Assembly: GCA_020631355.1 (NCBI GenBank)
Contig: JAHDHL010000001.1
Coordinates: 359,616-423,615, forward strand
Reading direction: 5' to 3'
Source of the DNA: Saprospiraceae bacterium
GTDB lineage: Bacteria > Bacteroidota > Bacteroidia > Chitinophagales > Saprospiraceae
DNA length: 64,000 bases
Position 1 is the stretch's first letter; each line of letters starts with the position of its first letter. A program made the position numbers and the translations under genes. The notes under the pieces were generated by a model. That model was not told where the DNA came from. It made no database searches and worked only from the letters and a program-made list of their open reading frames with translations. Shown here piece after piece: positions 36,295 to 45,862 of the stretch.

Positions 36295-36957
36295 CTAATT
36301 CCTTCTTCGATTTCGATTATTACCTCGGTAATTGTTAGAATGGTTATTCCTCTTTCTATTATCCTTTCTACCACCACCATGCGAACTCTTACGCTTATAT
36401 CCTGTATTCAGGCTATTGGAAGACACTTCGATGGCCACATCAGCATCCAGTTCGAGCTTACCTTTTGAAATTGACTTCAAATCTCCCTTGATGACATCGT
36501 CACTTACATTGAGTTCCTTATGCCAGTTACGATAGGCCATTTTCATGTATCCGGCGATGGTCTTGACGAATCCGTCCCTAACGGGTCCTTCCTCCATTTC
36601 CATGGCCTTACCAATCATCGTACGGACATTCTTACCGTAATGCCTGAACCTGTTGATTTCTTCCGGATAAGCTACTACATCGGGACGCTTGGAAACGATT
36701 TCGGGAGATAATCCCTCCGGGTAATCGATATCCAAATCCTTTTGTGCTATTCTGATAACATGTTGCCACAATTTGAGTTTAGAATCATCCACATTCCTAC
36801 TCTGGGGATGCATTTGTTGCATCAGGTTAATGATTCTTTCTATATACTGCTGGCGGTTGTTCTTATCCTCAAGAGTCAGTGCATGACGGATAAGCTCCTG
36901 CATGTTGCGCCCATATTCTGGGATAATCAATAAATTCTTCTGGGAGTTGTACTCCAT
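36295..36957 (-). CDS. DUF4290 protein with basic tail
   Basis: 220 residues, no signal peptide. The N-terminal ~180 residues match DUF4290 (LLIIPEYGRNMQELIRHAL and NRFRHYGKNVRTMI). The C-terminus is a low-complexity Lys/Arg/Asn-rich tail (RKDNRKRNNHSNNYRG), suggesting nucleic acid or acidic-surface binding. Between glmS and murA on the same strand. Function unknown. Confidence 0.85.
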   Translation of the reverse strand: MEYNSQKNLLIIPEYGRNMQELIRHALTLEDKNNRQQYIERIINLMQQMHPQSRNVDDSKLKLWQHVIRIAQKDLDIDYPEGLSPEIVSKRPDVVAYPEEINRFRHYGKNVRTMIGKAMEMEEGPVRDGFVKTIAGYMKMAYRNWHKELNVSDDVIKGDLKSISKGKLELDADVAIEVSSNSLNTGYKRKSSHGGGRKDNRKRNNHSNNYRGNNRNRRRN

Positions 36958-36982
36958 AATATGATATATAAATTTCTAATTA

Positions 36983-38824
36983 TTATTCTACAGTAACCGA
37001 TTTGGCCAGGTTACGTGGCTGATCCACATTACAGCCTCTCATCACAGCTATGTGGTATGATAGTAATTGTAATGGAATTACGGATAACAGTGGAGTGAAC
37101 GGCTCTGCTGTCGTAGGGATTTCAATGATGTAATCCGCAATACGGGCCATCACTTCATCACCTTCATTAACTACAGCAATAACCACACCTTTCCGGGCCT
37201 TGACCTCCTGTACGTTACTTATGATTTTTTCGTGGGCACTCTTATTCGTAGCAATTACGACAACAGGCATATTCTCATCAATCAATGCAATTGGTCCGTG
37301 CTTCATCTCTGCCGCAGGATATCCCTCTGCATGGATATAGGATATTTCCTTGAGTTTCAGAGCTCCTTCCAATGCTACCGGGAAGTTGTATCCCCTACCT
37401 AGATATAGGGCATTCTCTGCATCCTTGAATTTCTCTGAAATCAGCTTGATTTGCTCGTTACTCTCCAGTGCTTTCTGTACTTTCTTGGGAATATTACCTA
37501 TTTCGGCTACCAATTCATGATACTTGGACCTTGAAATAGTACCTTTCTCGTTAGCTATATGTAATGCCATGAGTGTGAGCAATGTTACTTGCCCAGTAAA
37601 TGCCTTGGTCGATGCCACGCCTATTTCAGGGCCTGCATGGATATATGAACCTGCATCCGTTATACGGGCGATGGAAGATCCTACCACGTTGACGATACCA
37701 TATGTCAATGCACCTTTTTTCTTGGCCAATTCGAGAGCAGCCAATGTATCTGCCGTCTCTCCGGATTGTGATATGGCTATAACGATATCCTTTTCGGATA
37801 TGATGGGGTTTCTGTATCTGAACTCAGAAGCGTATTCCACCTCAACAGGGATGCGGGCCAATTCCTCAATCAAATATTCTGCAATCAATCCCGAATGCCA
37901 TGATGTACCACAGGCTACGATGATGATTCTATCCGCATTACAAATCCTATTCTTATGTTGCAGGATACCACCCAGTCTAATCCAGCCTTCCTCCGTACTG
38001 AATCGTCCTCTCATACATTCTGCAATGGATTTGGGTTGTTCATAGATTTCCTTGAGCATGAAGTAATCATATCCTCCTTTTTCAAGCTCCTCTATCTTCA
38101 TATCAATCTCATGGATGAAAGGCATCTTATCTACCTTATCCTTATCCATGATTCTTAATCCCTTATCCCTTTCCAATACTGCTATCTCATCATCATCCAA
38201 GTAGACTACCTGATTCGTATACTCAACGATGGGTGTGGCATCAGAAGCTAGGAAATAATCATTATCCTTTCCTATTCCCACCACCAAGGGACTTGATTTC
38301 CTGGCAGCGACCAGTTTATTGGGATCCAATCTATCTATCACAACAATAGCATAGGCGCCCACGACCTCATTCAGGGCCAATCTAACAGCCTCCTCTATTG
38401 GTAGTTGTCCTTTTTCTTGAATTTCTTCTATAAGATGGATTAATACTTCCGTATCTGTCTCACTCGTAAATTCATGTCCTTGGGATTCCAACCATAATTT
38501 AATGGAAGCATAATTCTCAATGATTCCATTATGGATAATTACCAATCTATTATTACCTGAAAGATGGGGATGTGCATTGATATCATCAGGCACACCATGT
38601 GTGGCCCATCTGGTATGCCCCATACCAAGGGTTCCTGATATATTACTATCAGAGACGAATTCCACGAGGTCATTCACCTTACCTTTTTTCTTATAAACAT
38701 TCAGTTCACCATTCAATATAGCGACGCCTGAACTATCATATCCCCTATACTCAAGTCTTTTCAAGCCCTTGATGATAATTGGATATGCTTCTCGTTTCCC
38801 GATATAGCCGATGATTCCACACAT
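36983..38824 (-). CDS. glmS: glutamine-fructose-6-phosphate aminotransferase
   Basis: 613 residues, normal length. It makes glucosamine-6-phosphate for cell-wall synthesis. The N-terminal glutaminase begins with the nucleophile Cys2 (MCGIIGYIGKREA), with GHTRWATHG and the SDTEVLIHLIEE-type region; two SIS domains follow (SQSGETADTLAAL, HGPIALI) and the C-terminus is NLAKSVTVE. No glmS-ribozyme-like core was recognised upstream. Confidence 0.97.
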   Translation of the reverse strand: MCGIIGYIGKREAYPIIIKGLKRLEYRGYDSSGVAILNGELNVYKKKGKVNDLVEFVSDSNISGTLGMGHTRWATHGVPDDINAHPHLSGNNRLVIIHNGIIENYASIKLWLESQGHEFTSETDTEVLIHLIEEIQEKGQLPIEEAVRLALNEVVGAYAIVVIDRLDPNKLVAARKSSPLVVGIGKDNDYFLASDATPIVEYTNQVVYLDDDEIAVLERDKGLRIMDKDKVDKMPFIHEIDMKIEELEKGGYDYFMLKEIYEQPKSIAECMRGRFSTEEGWIRLGGILQHKNRICNADRIIIVACGTSWHSGLIAEYLIEELARIPVEVEYASEFRYRNPIISEKDIVIAISQSGETADTLAALELAKKKGALTYGIVNVVGSSIARITDAGSYIHAGPEIGVASTKAFTGQVTLLTLMALHIANEKGTISRSKYHELVAEIGNIPKKVQKALESNEQIKLISEKFKDAENALYLGRGYNFPVALEGALKLKEISYIHAEGYPAAEMKHGPIALIDENMPVVVIATNKSAHEKIISNVQEVKARKGVVIAVVNEGDEVMARIADYIIEIPTTAEPFTPLLSVIPLQLLSYHIAVMRGCNVDQPRNLAKSVTVE

Positions 38825-38866
38825 AATGATCCTAGCTTTTGAGTTTTAGTTTAGATGCTTGGTATA

Positions 38867-38907
38867 AAGCATTCGATGGGAGAACGTACGTTTCCCATCG
38901 AATGCTT
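38867..38907. terminator. long hairpin upstream of glmS
   Basis: Arms AAGCATTCGATGGGA and TCCCATCGAATGCTT pair perfectly (15 bp) with a further palindromic AACGTACGTT inside. It sits 43 bp before glmS and 145 bp after DUF4270, both on the minus strand. On that strand the stem is followed by only TTTATA, so it may be a terminator for the DUF4270 transcript or a leader structure of glmS. Confidence 0.55.
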
Positions 38908-39051
38908 ATTTGGTTCACAAAGTAGTAAAGTGGTTGTGCAAAACTATCAGTCCTGCACTAGGAATGAATTAAAGATAAAACAACAAAACATATTGTCATA
39001 TTTAATCTCGAATCAATTCCCTGAAAAGTAGCCTATTCCAACAGTAATAAC

Positions 39052-40437
39052 CTATTGGATGGTATATGTCAAATGTAATTTTGCAGGATACTGAGAATGT
39101 CCGGGTCCATACAATACACCTCTATTAGCCAATTGGTTCTTGAGATAGACCTGCATGTAAAGGGAATTACTCACTGCGGAATTACCCAAACAATTGGGTA
39201 TCGCACCGTTTGCATCCGTACAATCAAGGATATCCTGGAAGTAATTAGAAATATTCATCCTATATTTTTGGACATATACTCCATTAACATCCTCAGATTC
39301 TCTGATTCCACCAAAACTGGACAAACTACCGACGGCAATTGCCAGGTTGACATCATCTATGAAGAAGTAATTACCATCTTCATTCAAGTAAGTGAGTGTT
39401 ATTCTGTCTATGGGGTTGAAATTTATCGTATCGTCACCGGGTATATGCGCCATAGTGAATTCTAGCTCGGCCTTATTGACTACGATATCACCCAAATCAT
39501 CAACACTTGGGAAATCAATCTTAACATTAGCCCCTGACATCCCTTGGGTAAACACCAAGCTATCACTCATTGTGGCATCATTCAAGAATGGCTCAATATC
39601 CGCTCCTGAATAATCATGTTCGAATTCATTATACTTCACACTCAGATCCCCTATGATGTAAGTAAGGAATTTCTGTGTGGTATCTTCGGTATAATACAAT
39701 CTCAAATAGGAGAGATTAGATCTCAGATTGAAACCTAGTATACTCGCATTATCAACGGAAGAACTAATCTTAAGCCCTTTGAAGAGTTGTTGGAATTCCT
39801 CACTGCTATTGTAATAGGTCGTATCCATGAATTCCATTCCCAGACTTGCGTCTAATGGTATTCGGATATGGCCCGCTACGGGGATGGTATCAAATGGAGG
39901 CAAATAACTGGCTGATTTCGGCCTTGGAAGAAAATCTTCCTTTGAACCAACAGGAGTTGGGTCTGTGGCAAAACTCGTATTCGAGTAATAGTAATCCTCC
40001 GTATCATCCATTGATTCCTGAAGCCTATGCACTTCCAACGTTTGTGGAATCAGTGTATCCCCGTAAGTTCTAGTTGAATCATATGCCAATGATAACACCA
40101 AAGAATCGAATACTGCCCCCTCAAAATTAAGTGCTCCTCCCGCATTGGTGGTATTGAGCAAGAAATCCATGTAGAGAGAGGCCTTGGCAGATCCAAACAC
40201 TGGTTCGTTGGTGTTGCCCACCAAATACGAACTTGGCTGGGCGGAAGTCTGTCTTGTATATGTAAAGATAGAATCCTGAGGTACGGTAATAGCGGAAACC
40301 GTTAGGGTATCCGTAAACCTGATATCAGAAAAATCCCCTGCTACCAAGTCCGATCCGATATTAGATGGATCATTACAAGCCATAGCAGTAATGGCAATCA
40401 TTACTGCCCAGAAAAGACTACGTCTGAAGTTTGTCAT
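39052..40437 (-). CDS. DUF4270 lipoprotein
   Basis: 461 residues. Lipoprotein signal ending AMACNDPSNIGSDLV; the body matches the DUF4270 family of Bacteroidota surface/periplasmic proteins (paired strands, VYVQKYRMNISNYFQDIL near the C-terminus). It is 12 bp downstream of the glycogen synthase-like gene and in line with glmS, an order often seen in Bacteroidota. Function unknown. Confidence 0.85.
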   Translation of the reverse strand: MTNFRRSLFWAVMIAITAMACNDPSNIGSDLVAGDFSDIRFTDTLTVSAITVPQDSIFTYTRQTSAQPSSYLVGNTNEPVFGSAKASLYMDFLLNTTNAGGALNFEGAVFDSLVLSLAYDSTRTYGDTLIPQTLEVHRLQESMDDTEDYYYSNTSFATDPTPVGSKEDFLPRPKSASYLPPFDTIPVAGHIRIPLDASLGMEFMDTTYYNSSEEFQQLFKGLKISSSVDNASILGFNLRSNLSYLRLYYTEDTTQKFLTYIIGDLSVKYNEFEHDYSGADIEPFLNDATMSDSLVFTQGMSGANVKIDFPSVDDLGDIVVNKAELEFTMAHIPGDDTINFNPIDRITLTYLNEDGNYFFIDDVNLAIAVGSLSSFGGIRESEDVNGVYVQKYRMNISNYFQDILDCTDANGAIPNCLGNSAVSNSLYMQVYLKNQLANRGVLYGPGHSQYPAKLHLTYTIQ

Positions 40438-40449
40438 TCTAGTTCTAAA

Positions 40450-41268
40450 TTACTCTTCTACTTTCTCCTCCAATAGGGAGTTGTAGAATTCCATATATCC
40501 TTCGAGTAAATTTTCTTCCCCGTTATATTCCAAGAAAGGAGTCTCTTGTTCCTTGATATAATCCTCCAATCCCTCCTCAATGGTCTCACTTCCCTGCACC
40601 ACTGCATCAGAGTAAGAAATAGCTCCCTTGTGCAAGGTCACTCCATCTTGGTTATACACTTTCAATGTATCACTCAACATATCATTGATGGATGCCTTTG
40701 AAACGAACTCCTCACTGAATGTGTTGCCTAGGTCGTAATCATATGCAGAATAGACCACTTTGGAATCTTCGAACAATGGTTCATGTTGGTAGGCAGTCTT
40801 CAAATAGGCTGGTACCAAGCTCGTCATCCAACCATGACAGTGGATGATGTCCGGTGGCCATCCGAATTTCTTTACTGTTTCAAGTACGCCCTTACAGAAG
40901 AAGACCATTCTGTCCTCATTATCCTCAAAAGGCTTGCCCTCACTATCCTCGAATACCGACTTTCTCTTGAAGAAATCCTCATTATCCAAGAAATACACCT
41001 GCATTCTTGCCTGTGGCAAAGAAGCCACCTTAATGATCAACGGATAATCATCATCATTTACGATGATATTCATTCCTGACAATCTCACCACCTCATGTAA
41101 CCTGTGTCTACGCTCATTGATTACACCATATCTAGGCATCAGGATACGGATTTCCATCCCATTCTTCTGTATATGCTGTGGTAGTTTATTTGCGATTTCT
41201 GAAATTTCTGAAAGAGCCGTGTAAGGCTTCATCTCTTGTGTGACTATTAAGACACGTTTCTTACTCAT
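40450..41268 (-). CDS. glycogen/starch synthase N-terminal-domain protein
   Basis: 272 residues matching only the N-terminal (GT5 acceptor) half of glycogen synthase: VLIVTQEMKPYT, ILMPRYGVINERRHRLHEV, PDIIHCHGWMTSLVPAYLK. The ADP-glucose-binding C-terminal half is absent. Such half-length proteins are regular in Bacteroidota, so this is not a broken gene, but catalysis of glycogen synthesis is doubtful. Confidence 0.82.
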   Translation of the reverse strand: MSKKRVLIVTQEMKPYTALSEISEIANKLPQHIQKNGMEIRILMPRYGVINERRHRLHEVVRLSGMNIIVNDDDYPLIIKVASLPQARMQVYFLDNEDFFKRKSVFEDSEGKPFEDNEDRMVFFCKGVLETVKKFGWPPDIIHCHGWMTSLVPAYLKTAYQHEPLFEDSKVVYSAYDYDLGNTFSEEFVSKASINDMLSDTLKVYNQDGVTLHKGAISYSDAVVQGSETIEEGLEDYIKEQETPFLEYNGEENLLEGYMEFYNSLLEEKVEE

Positions 41269-41362
41269 ACAATCCAGTCTTTATTTCAATCTCTCTAAGA
41301 GTTTGTTAGGAGTTTGGTTTCAGGAATGAATTCCCAACAAACACTAAATCCGAAAAGGTTTG

Positions 41363-41370
41363 CAAATATA
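41363..41370 (-). promoter_or_regulatory. -7 box upstream of the glycogen synthase-like gene
   Basis: On the minus strand TATATTTG matches TAnnTTTG about 95 bp before the start at 41268. No -33 TTG is obvious at 20 bp. Confidence 0.4.
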
Positions 41371-41433
41371 AGGAAAAAAGGGCAGTTTCATCCTTGGTAG
41401 CCTATTCTTCACTTACTTATCCATTGAATTAAC

Positions 41434-42042
41434 GTGAATTTATCCAAAATCAAGACCCATTTATCACAAGACCCTGTGTTGGGTGGAATTATATCAAAGA
41501 TCAACTTGGACTTAGACACGCCCCTACAACCGGATGTTTATCATGCGCTCATTCGTTCCATCATAGGCCAGCAACTATCCGTGAAAGCCGCCCAGACCAT
41601 CTATGAAAGGTTCCTGAACCTATTCAATGACAAATATCCGGATAAGGATGTGCTCCTTTCCATGGATATAGTAAAGTTGAGGGAAAAAGGGTTGTCCCAA
41701 CAGAAGGCGAATTATGTCAAAAATATTGCATTTTATTTTTCTGACCCTAAAAACAAGGACATTCCCTGGGCTTCAATGGATAACGAAGCCATCATTAAAC
41801 AATTGACATCCATCAAAGGAGTAGGTAGATGGACCGTGGAAATGATACTCATGTTCGAACTCAACAGGCCCGACATCCTACCTCTTGGTGACCTGGGCAT
41901 TCAGAAAGGAATGATTAGCCTCTATGATATTGAGTATTCCGATAAGAAAGTGTTATTCGAAAAAATGGAAAAGATAGCAACAGCATGGTCACCTTACAGA
42001 ACCATTGCTTCCCGATACATCTGGGCGTCAGGTAACCTTTAG
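41434..42042 (+). CDS. DNA-3-methyladenine glycosylase II (HhH-GPD, AlkA-like)
   Basis: 202 residues, base excision repair of alkylated purines. The helix-hairpin-helix LTSIKGVGRWTVEMIL and the catalytic Asp in ILPLGDLGIQKG are visible. The start is GTG (41434): an in-frame TGA lies three codons upstream and no ATG is available. Its 3' end overlaps the rodA 3' end by 4 bp, convergent. Confidence 0.9.
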   Translation: MNLSKIKTHLSQDPVLGGIISKINLDLDTPLQPDVYHALIRSIIGQQLSVKAAQTIYERFLNLFNDKYPDKDVLLSMDIVKLREKGLSQQKANYVKNIAFYFSDPKNKDIPWASMDNEAIIKQLTSIKGVGRWTVEMILMFELNRPDILPLGDLGIQKGMISLYDIEYSDKKVLFEKMEKIATAWSPYRTIASRYIWASGNL

Positions 42043-43448
42043 CGGAATACCAATAATCGTTGGCTATCAAATCTAAGCAATACTGCAATCATAATCGTGA
42101 ATGATAGGAGGGAGGAGCCACCATAACTCATCAAGGGCAGTGGAATACCAATTACCGGCATGAGCCCCATCGTCATCCCCACATTAACCAGTAGGTGGAA
42201 CGAGATGATTCCTGCCACCCCGTATGCATATATCCGGGTAAACTTGGACCGTTGTCGCTCTGCTATGATTGTGAGTCTGAACAAGAGGACAGCATAAAGC
42301 AGAATAACGCCAAAAGCACCAAAAAAGCCTTGTTCCTCCCCAACAACGGTAAAGATGAAATCCGTGTCTTGCTCCGGAACGTGATTCCCTTGTGTCATCT
42401 CACCATTCGTAAAACCCTTACCCCATACACCTCCTGAGCCAATGGCTAACTTGGATTGTCTTAGGTTATAGTAGGAACCTCTCCGGTCTGCTTTTTCGGG
42501 CATCAACCAAACATTGATACGATCTTGTTGATGGGGTTCCAATACTTCATTGAATAAGTAACTGACAGAAAAGGAAAAGGCTGACATGGCCATCATTGCA
42601 ATGATGAGAAATGTAGTGATTTCACGTTTACCTGCCACGAAGTTGAACCCGAGGGAAACAAACAAGAATGCAGCCACACCGGATAGCACATACACCGGAT
42701 AGGAGGGGTAGAACCAAATGGCCAAACCTAAAAGAACAATATAAGCCGCAGCCCAATATCCTTGGTTTTTCAGATTCATTACTGAAAAAACAACAGCCAA
42801 TAACAGTAATATAACGATAACCGTCAAGGGGTCATACATGAGACTACTGATGAACAATGCAATGAAAACTATACCCAAAACATAGATAATGGGGTGTAAT
42901 CCCTCCCTGAATAATGGAATCATCAGGGCCAAGAATACCAATGCAGAACCGGGGTCCCCTTGTAATACAATGAGCATTGCCGGGAATAGGAATATGGCCA
43001 TTCCCATAATGGCATTTCCAAAATTCTTCATGGATACATTGGCACCACTAAGGTATGTGGATAAAGCCAGACATGCGGCAAACTTCGCTACTTCCGACGG
43101 CTGGAACTTGAAGCCTCCGGGCAGGATGAACCATGACATGGCACCTTTTGTTACTGCTCCATAGGTCATCACACCTATTAAAAGGAAGATGACCACACCA
43201 TATATGAGGTAGGATATCGTTTTAAAGAATTGGGGTTCCATGAGCAGGATGGCTACTCCAACCACAAACGAAACACCAATGAACAGTGCCTGTTTACCTC
43301 CACGGGTATCCAAATCAAACAATCCTGTAGGTGCACTCGGGTCATAACCCGCTGCGTAAATCATCAGCCAGCCGAGAATGGCCAATCCGAAGTAGAGCCC
43401 TACTGTCAGCCAATCAATATCCCAAACCGAAAATGTCCTCCTACTCAA
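42039..43448 (-). CDS. rodA: rod shape-determining peptidoglycan polymerase (SEDS)
   Basis: 469 residues with about ten membrane spans. RodA is the glycosyltransferase of the elongasome. SEDS signatures are GYLAVPSEVAKFA-like (PSEVAKFAACLALS), FIFTVVGEEQGFFGA and PLPLMSYGGSSLL. The start is TTG at 43448: an in-frame TAA stands two codons upstream and the next Met would remove the first span. It is 6 bp after the Ppx/GppA-type gene. Confidence 0.93.
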   Translation of the reverse strand: MSRRTFSVWDIDWLTVGLYFGLAILGWLMIYAAGYDPSAPTGLFDLDTRGGKQALFIGVSFVVGVAILLMEPQFFKTISYLIYGVVIFLLIGVMTYGAVTKGAMSWFILPGGFKFQPSEVAKFAACLALSTYLSGANVSMKNFGNAIMGMAIFLFPAMLIVLQGDPGSALVFLALMIPLFREGLHPIIYVLGIVFIALFISSLMYDPLTVIVILLLLAVVFSVMNLKNQGYWAAAYIVLLGLAIWFYPSYPVYVLSGVAAFLFVSLGFNFVAGKREITTFLIIAMMAMSAFSFSVSYLFNEVLEPHQQDRINVWLMPEKADRRGSYYNLRQSKLAIGSGGVWGKGFTNGEMTQGNHVPEQDTDFIFTVVGEEQGFFGAFGVILLYAVLLFRLTIIAERQRSKFTRIYAYGVAGIISFHLLVNVGMTMGLMPVIGIPLPLMSYGGSSLLSFTIMIAVLLRFDSQRLLVFR

Positions 43449-43454
43449 TGTTTA

Positions 43455-44366
43455 TTAAGTTTCTTCCATCATTTCCTTGAGTATGCCCTCTTTCATGGCA
43501 TAAGCGGAAACTACTATTCCTGAAATCTTAGTTCTTTCCAAAACAAAACGAATCAGAGCCAGGGCAACAATAATCATATCCGCCCTTGAATTGGGAATCC
43601 TTTCCATCTCAATCCGTTGTTGGTAAGTCGTCTTAATCAGTTGTTCGTACAAAGGTCGGAAAGTATCCATAACTAATTCAGAACTTGTCGGAATACTTTT
43701 CTTTTTATCCATCATTATATCCAAAACATCGAATGTTCCTGAAGCTCCAATCAGTATTTCTCCCTTGAATTGAGCCATTGCCTTGAAAAATGACTCCAAC
43801 TGCACTTCCAAAAAATCATCTATCCGGCTCAATTCCCCGGGTTGTATCGGATCATTGTGATGGAATTGTTTGTATAATACTGCTACTCCTATCGGGAAAC
43901 TCTCACTCCAATATACTTTCTGATGGTCAGCTATTACGAATTCAACGCTACCTCCACCTATATCCATGATGACAATCCGTTTATCCATAGGCCTGATGGC
44001 CTGCATGACTCCCTGATGTATCAACCTTGCTTCCTCCTTTCCCGAGATAATATCAATCACTACTCCAGTCTCCTTTTCTATCTCCCTAGCAAAATCACTT
44101 CCATTCGAAGCAGTTCTGAGTGCAGCGGTTCCGAAAGCCCTCACTTGGCTGACACCCAAATCATCCATTATGCCCTTGAACTTGGTAATGGCATCCTTTC
44201 CTCTCTTAAATGCGCCATCACCTATCCGGCCTATTCCTTCCTCCGCTAACTTGACATAGATTCGCTCTTTATATAACCGATTGATATGGCCATCCTCCAT
44301 CAACTCTACCGCGAGCAGATGAAAGGTATTCGTTCCCAAATCAATGACAGCAAATCTATTGTCCAT
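43455..44366 (-). CDS. Ppx/GppA-family exopolyphosphatase
   Basis: 303 residues, the short Ppx/GppA form. Actin-like ATPase-fold motifs: VIDLGTNTFHLLAVE at the N-terminus, AFGTAALRTASNG, SGKEEARLI and VIMDIGGGSVEFVIAD. It hydrolyses polyphosphate and/or pppGpp; which one cannot be told. Follows a small lipoprotein gene and precedes rodA on the same strand. Confidence 0.9.
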   Translation of the reverse strand: MDNRFAVIDLGTNTFHLLAVELMEDGHINRLYKERIYVKLAEEGIGRIGDGAFKRGKDAITKFKGIMDDLGVSQVRAFGTAALRTASNGSDFAREIEKETGVVIDIISGKEEARLIHQGVMQAIRPMDKRIVIMDIGGGSVEFVIADHQKVYWSESFPIGVAVLYKQFHHNDPIQPGELSRIDDFLEVQLESFFKAMAQFKGEILIGASGTFDVLDIMMDKKKSIPTSSELVMDTFRPLYEQLIKTTYQQRIEMERIPNSRADMIIVALALIRFVLERTKISGIVVSAYAMKEGILKEMMEET

Positions 44367-44373
44367 TCCATTC

Positions 44374-44847
44374 TTATTGAGGGCTGGTCTTCACCTGTGC
44401 CAAAACATTATTGAAAAAGTCGATACCGCCCTTTGTCATTCCATTCACATATACAGGCTTACTATTCTCATAAAAAACATAATAAGAACAGCCGTCTCCC
44501 AAATAAGCTCCAATATGAGCGATTTGCTCTCCCTGACTCTTGACGAAAAGATAACAAATCTCTGTGCACTGTGTCTTTGGTGCCGCAACCGGTGATATGT
44601 ATCCTATTTGGGATTTCGCCATATTTCCGGGGGCATTCATACTGAAACTCTTTTCTAAAAAGAGGATATCCATCTCGTCCGTCCGTTGGAACAAATCAAC
44701 AAGCTGTTCCTGACTCATCCCTGGAAACTCCTGAGATGTCACAACAGGTTGTTCTGTTGGAGTGGTGGATATTGATTGCTCTGTTGCTCGGTTCTGGCAA
44801 GTACCCAGTACCAATCCCATCACCAGTATTATAGCGTATTTTATCAT
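44374..44847 (-). CDS. hypothetical lipoprotein
   Basis: 157 residues from the ATG at 44847; a TTG 18 bp upstream is less likely. The signal peptide ends in a lipobox-like LVLGTCQN. The mature part has three more cysteines (APKTQCTEICYLFVK, GDGCSYYVF). It starts 1 bp after the stop of the barrel gene and ends 7 bp before the Ppx/GppA gene, so all are probably co-transcribed. No family recognised. Confidence 0.65.
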   Translation of the reverse strand: MIKYAIILVMGLVLGTCQNRATEQSISTTPTEQPVVTSQEFPGMSQEQLVDLFQRTDEMDILFLEKSFSMNAPGNMAKSQIGYISPVAAPKTQCTEICYLFVKSQGEQIAHIGAYLGDGCSYYVFYENSKPVYVNGMTKGGIDFFNNVLAQVKTSPQ

Positions 44848-44848
44848 C

Positions 44849-45445
44849 TTAAAATAAGTATTCAATTCTAAAAGTAATCAAATGGCCCAGCAAGGCATCC
44901 CTATTGACATCTTTCCTAACGGCATTCGTAAATGAACGAGTATATCGAAATGTGGCTCCTATATGGTCATTAATCAGGTAGGTAGCTCCCAATAGAACAT
45001 TGGCTTCATTCTTCCTGAAATCATCTTCCAAGTAGCCTGTCGTCAGAATACTAGTTGAAGCATTGATTAGTCTTCCATAGGAAAGACCTGCCTCAAAATC
45101 CAGTTTCCATTCGGTATAACTTACCAGAACAGGAATTTCGATATAATCCAATTTGATTTTTACCTGATTGTTATTATTGGATGAAAAATTCAAATCGGAG
45201 CTGCTTCCTTTCATACTGTACAACATCTCCACGGCCAATCCCAACTTAGGTTTGTTAGGGAAAGGGTACTTGACTTTCAGTCCTGCATTGATTCCCAACT
45301 TGCTGTATCCCCTGAATCTGTCGCCATCCAACTGTGAGGCATTGAAACCCAGTACAAGACCTGCCTTGAATGCCCTGTTGTTTTCTTCCTGTGCCATCAT
45401 TCCAAATGAAATAATGGATAATATGCATACTAATATTGTCTTCAT
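44849..45445 (-). CDS. outer-membrane beta-barrel protein (PorT family)
   Basis: 198 residues; signal peptide MKTILVCILSIISFGMMAQ, then barrel strands with GLVLGFNASQLDGD and GINAGLKVKYPF near the N-terminus and a final strand ending HLITFRIEYLF (terminal Phe recognised by the Bam machinery). Typical of the OMP_b-brl_2/PorT group. Immediately upstream of a lipoprotein gene. Confidence 0.8.
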   Translation of the reverse strand: MKTILVCILSIISFGMMAQEENNRAFKAGLVLGFNASQLDGDRFRGYSKLGINAGLKVKYPFPNKPKLGLAVEMLYSMKGSSSDLNFSSNNNNQVKIKLDYIEIPVLVSYTEWKLDFEAGLSYGRLINASTSILTTGYLEDDFRKNEANVLLGATYLINDHIGATFRYTRSFTNAVRKDVNRDALLGHLITFRIEYLF

Positions 45446-45544
45446 TTCTTGATTTGCTGTAAAAAGTAGAACTTTATATTAGGAAAGGAATGTTGAATAA
45501 TCATCCATGGATTATTCATTATCACGAATATAAGAACTAAGCGA

Positions 45545-45862
45545 GTGAAATATACCAAACACAACTTGAAAAAGATTCAGGGTTTATTGGAGGAGATGGG
45601 ATATGTGGTCCGGTACGAAAAAGGAAACTTCCAATCCGGTTATTGTATCGTAGAGAAGCGGAAGATTGCGATAGTCAATCGTTTTTATGATACGGAGGGT
45701 AGAATCAATGTGCTTTTGGATATTCTTTCCAAGGTGGGCAATGCCTACGAAAGCCTTTCGGAGGACTCCCAAAAGTTGTTTAGGAAACTTATCCTACAAG
45801 TAGAAAAAGAACAAGAAGACGAAAACATAACAGAACCTACCGAAGAAAAAGAACAATCGTGA
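45545..45862 (+). CDS. conserved small Bacteroidota protein
   Basis: 105 residues, cytoplasmic, starting at GTG (VKYTKHNLKKIQGLL...) by comparison with the usual N-terminus of this small family. Conserved core: MGYVVRYEKGNFQSGYCIVE and VNRFYDTEGRI; acidic Glu-rich tail. Its stop overlaps the GTG start of the MBL gene by 4 bp. Function unknown. Confidence 0.75.
   Translation: MKYTKHNLKKIQGLLEEMGYVVRYEKGNFQSGYCIVEKRKIAIVNRFYDTEGRINVLLDILSKVGNAYESLSEDSQKLFRKLILQVEKEQEDENITEPTEEKEQS

Noticed and set aside
38825-39051. glmS ribozyme
   Set aside because: No recognisable ribozyme core; only a simple long hairpin is present.
40450-41268. Truncated glycogen synthase pseudogene
   Set aside because: Half-length versions are regular in Bacteroidota and this frame has its own clean start and stop.
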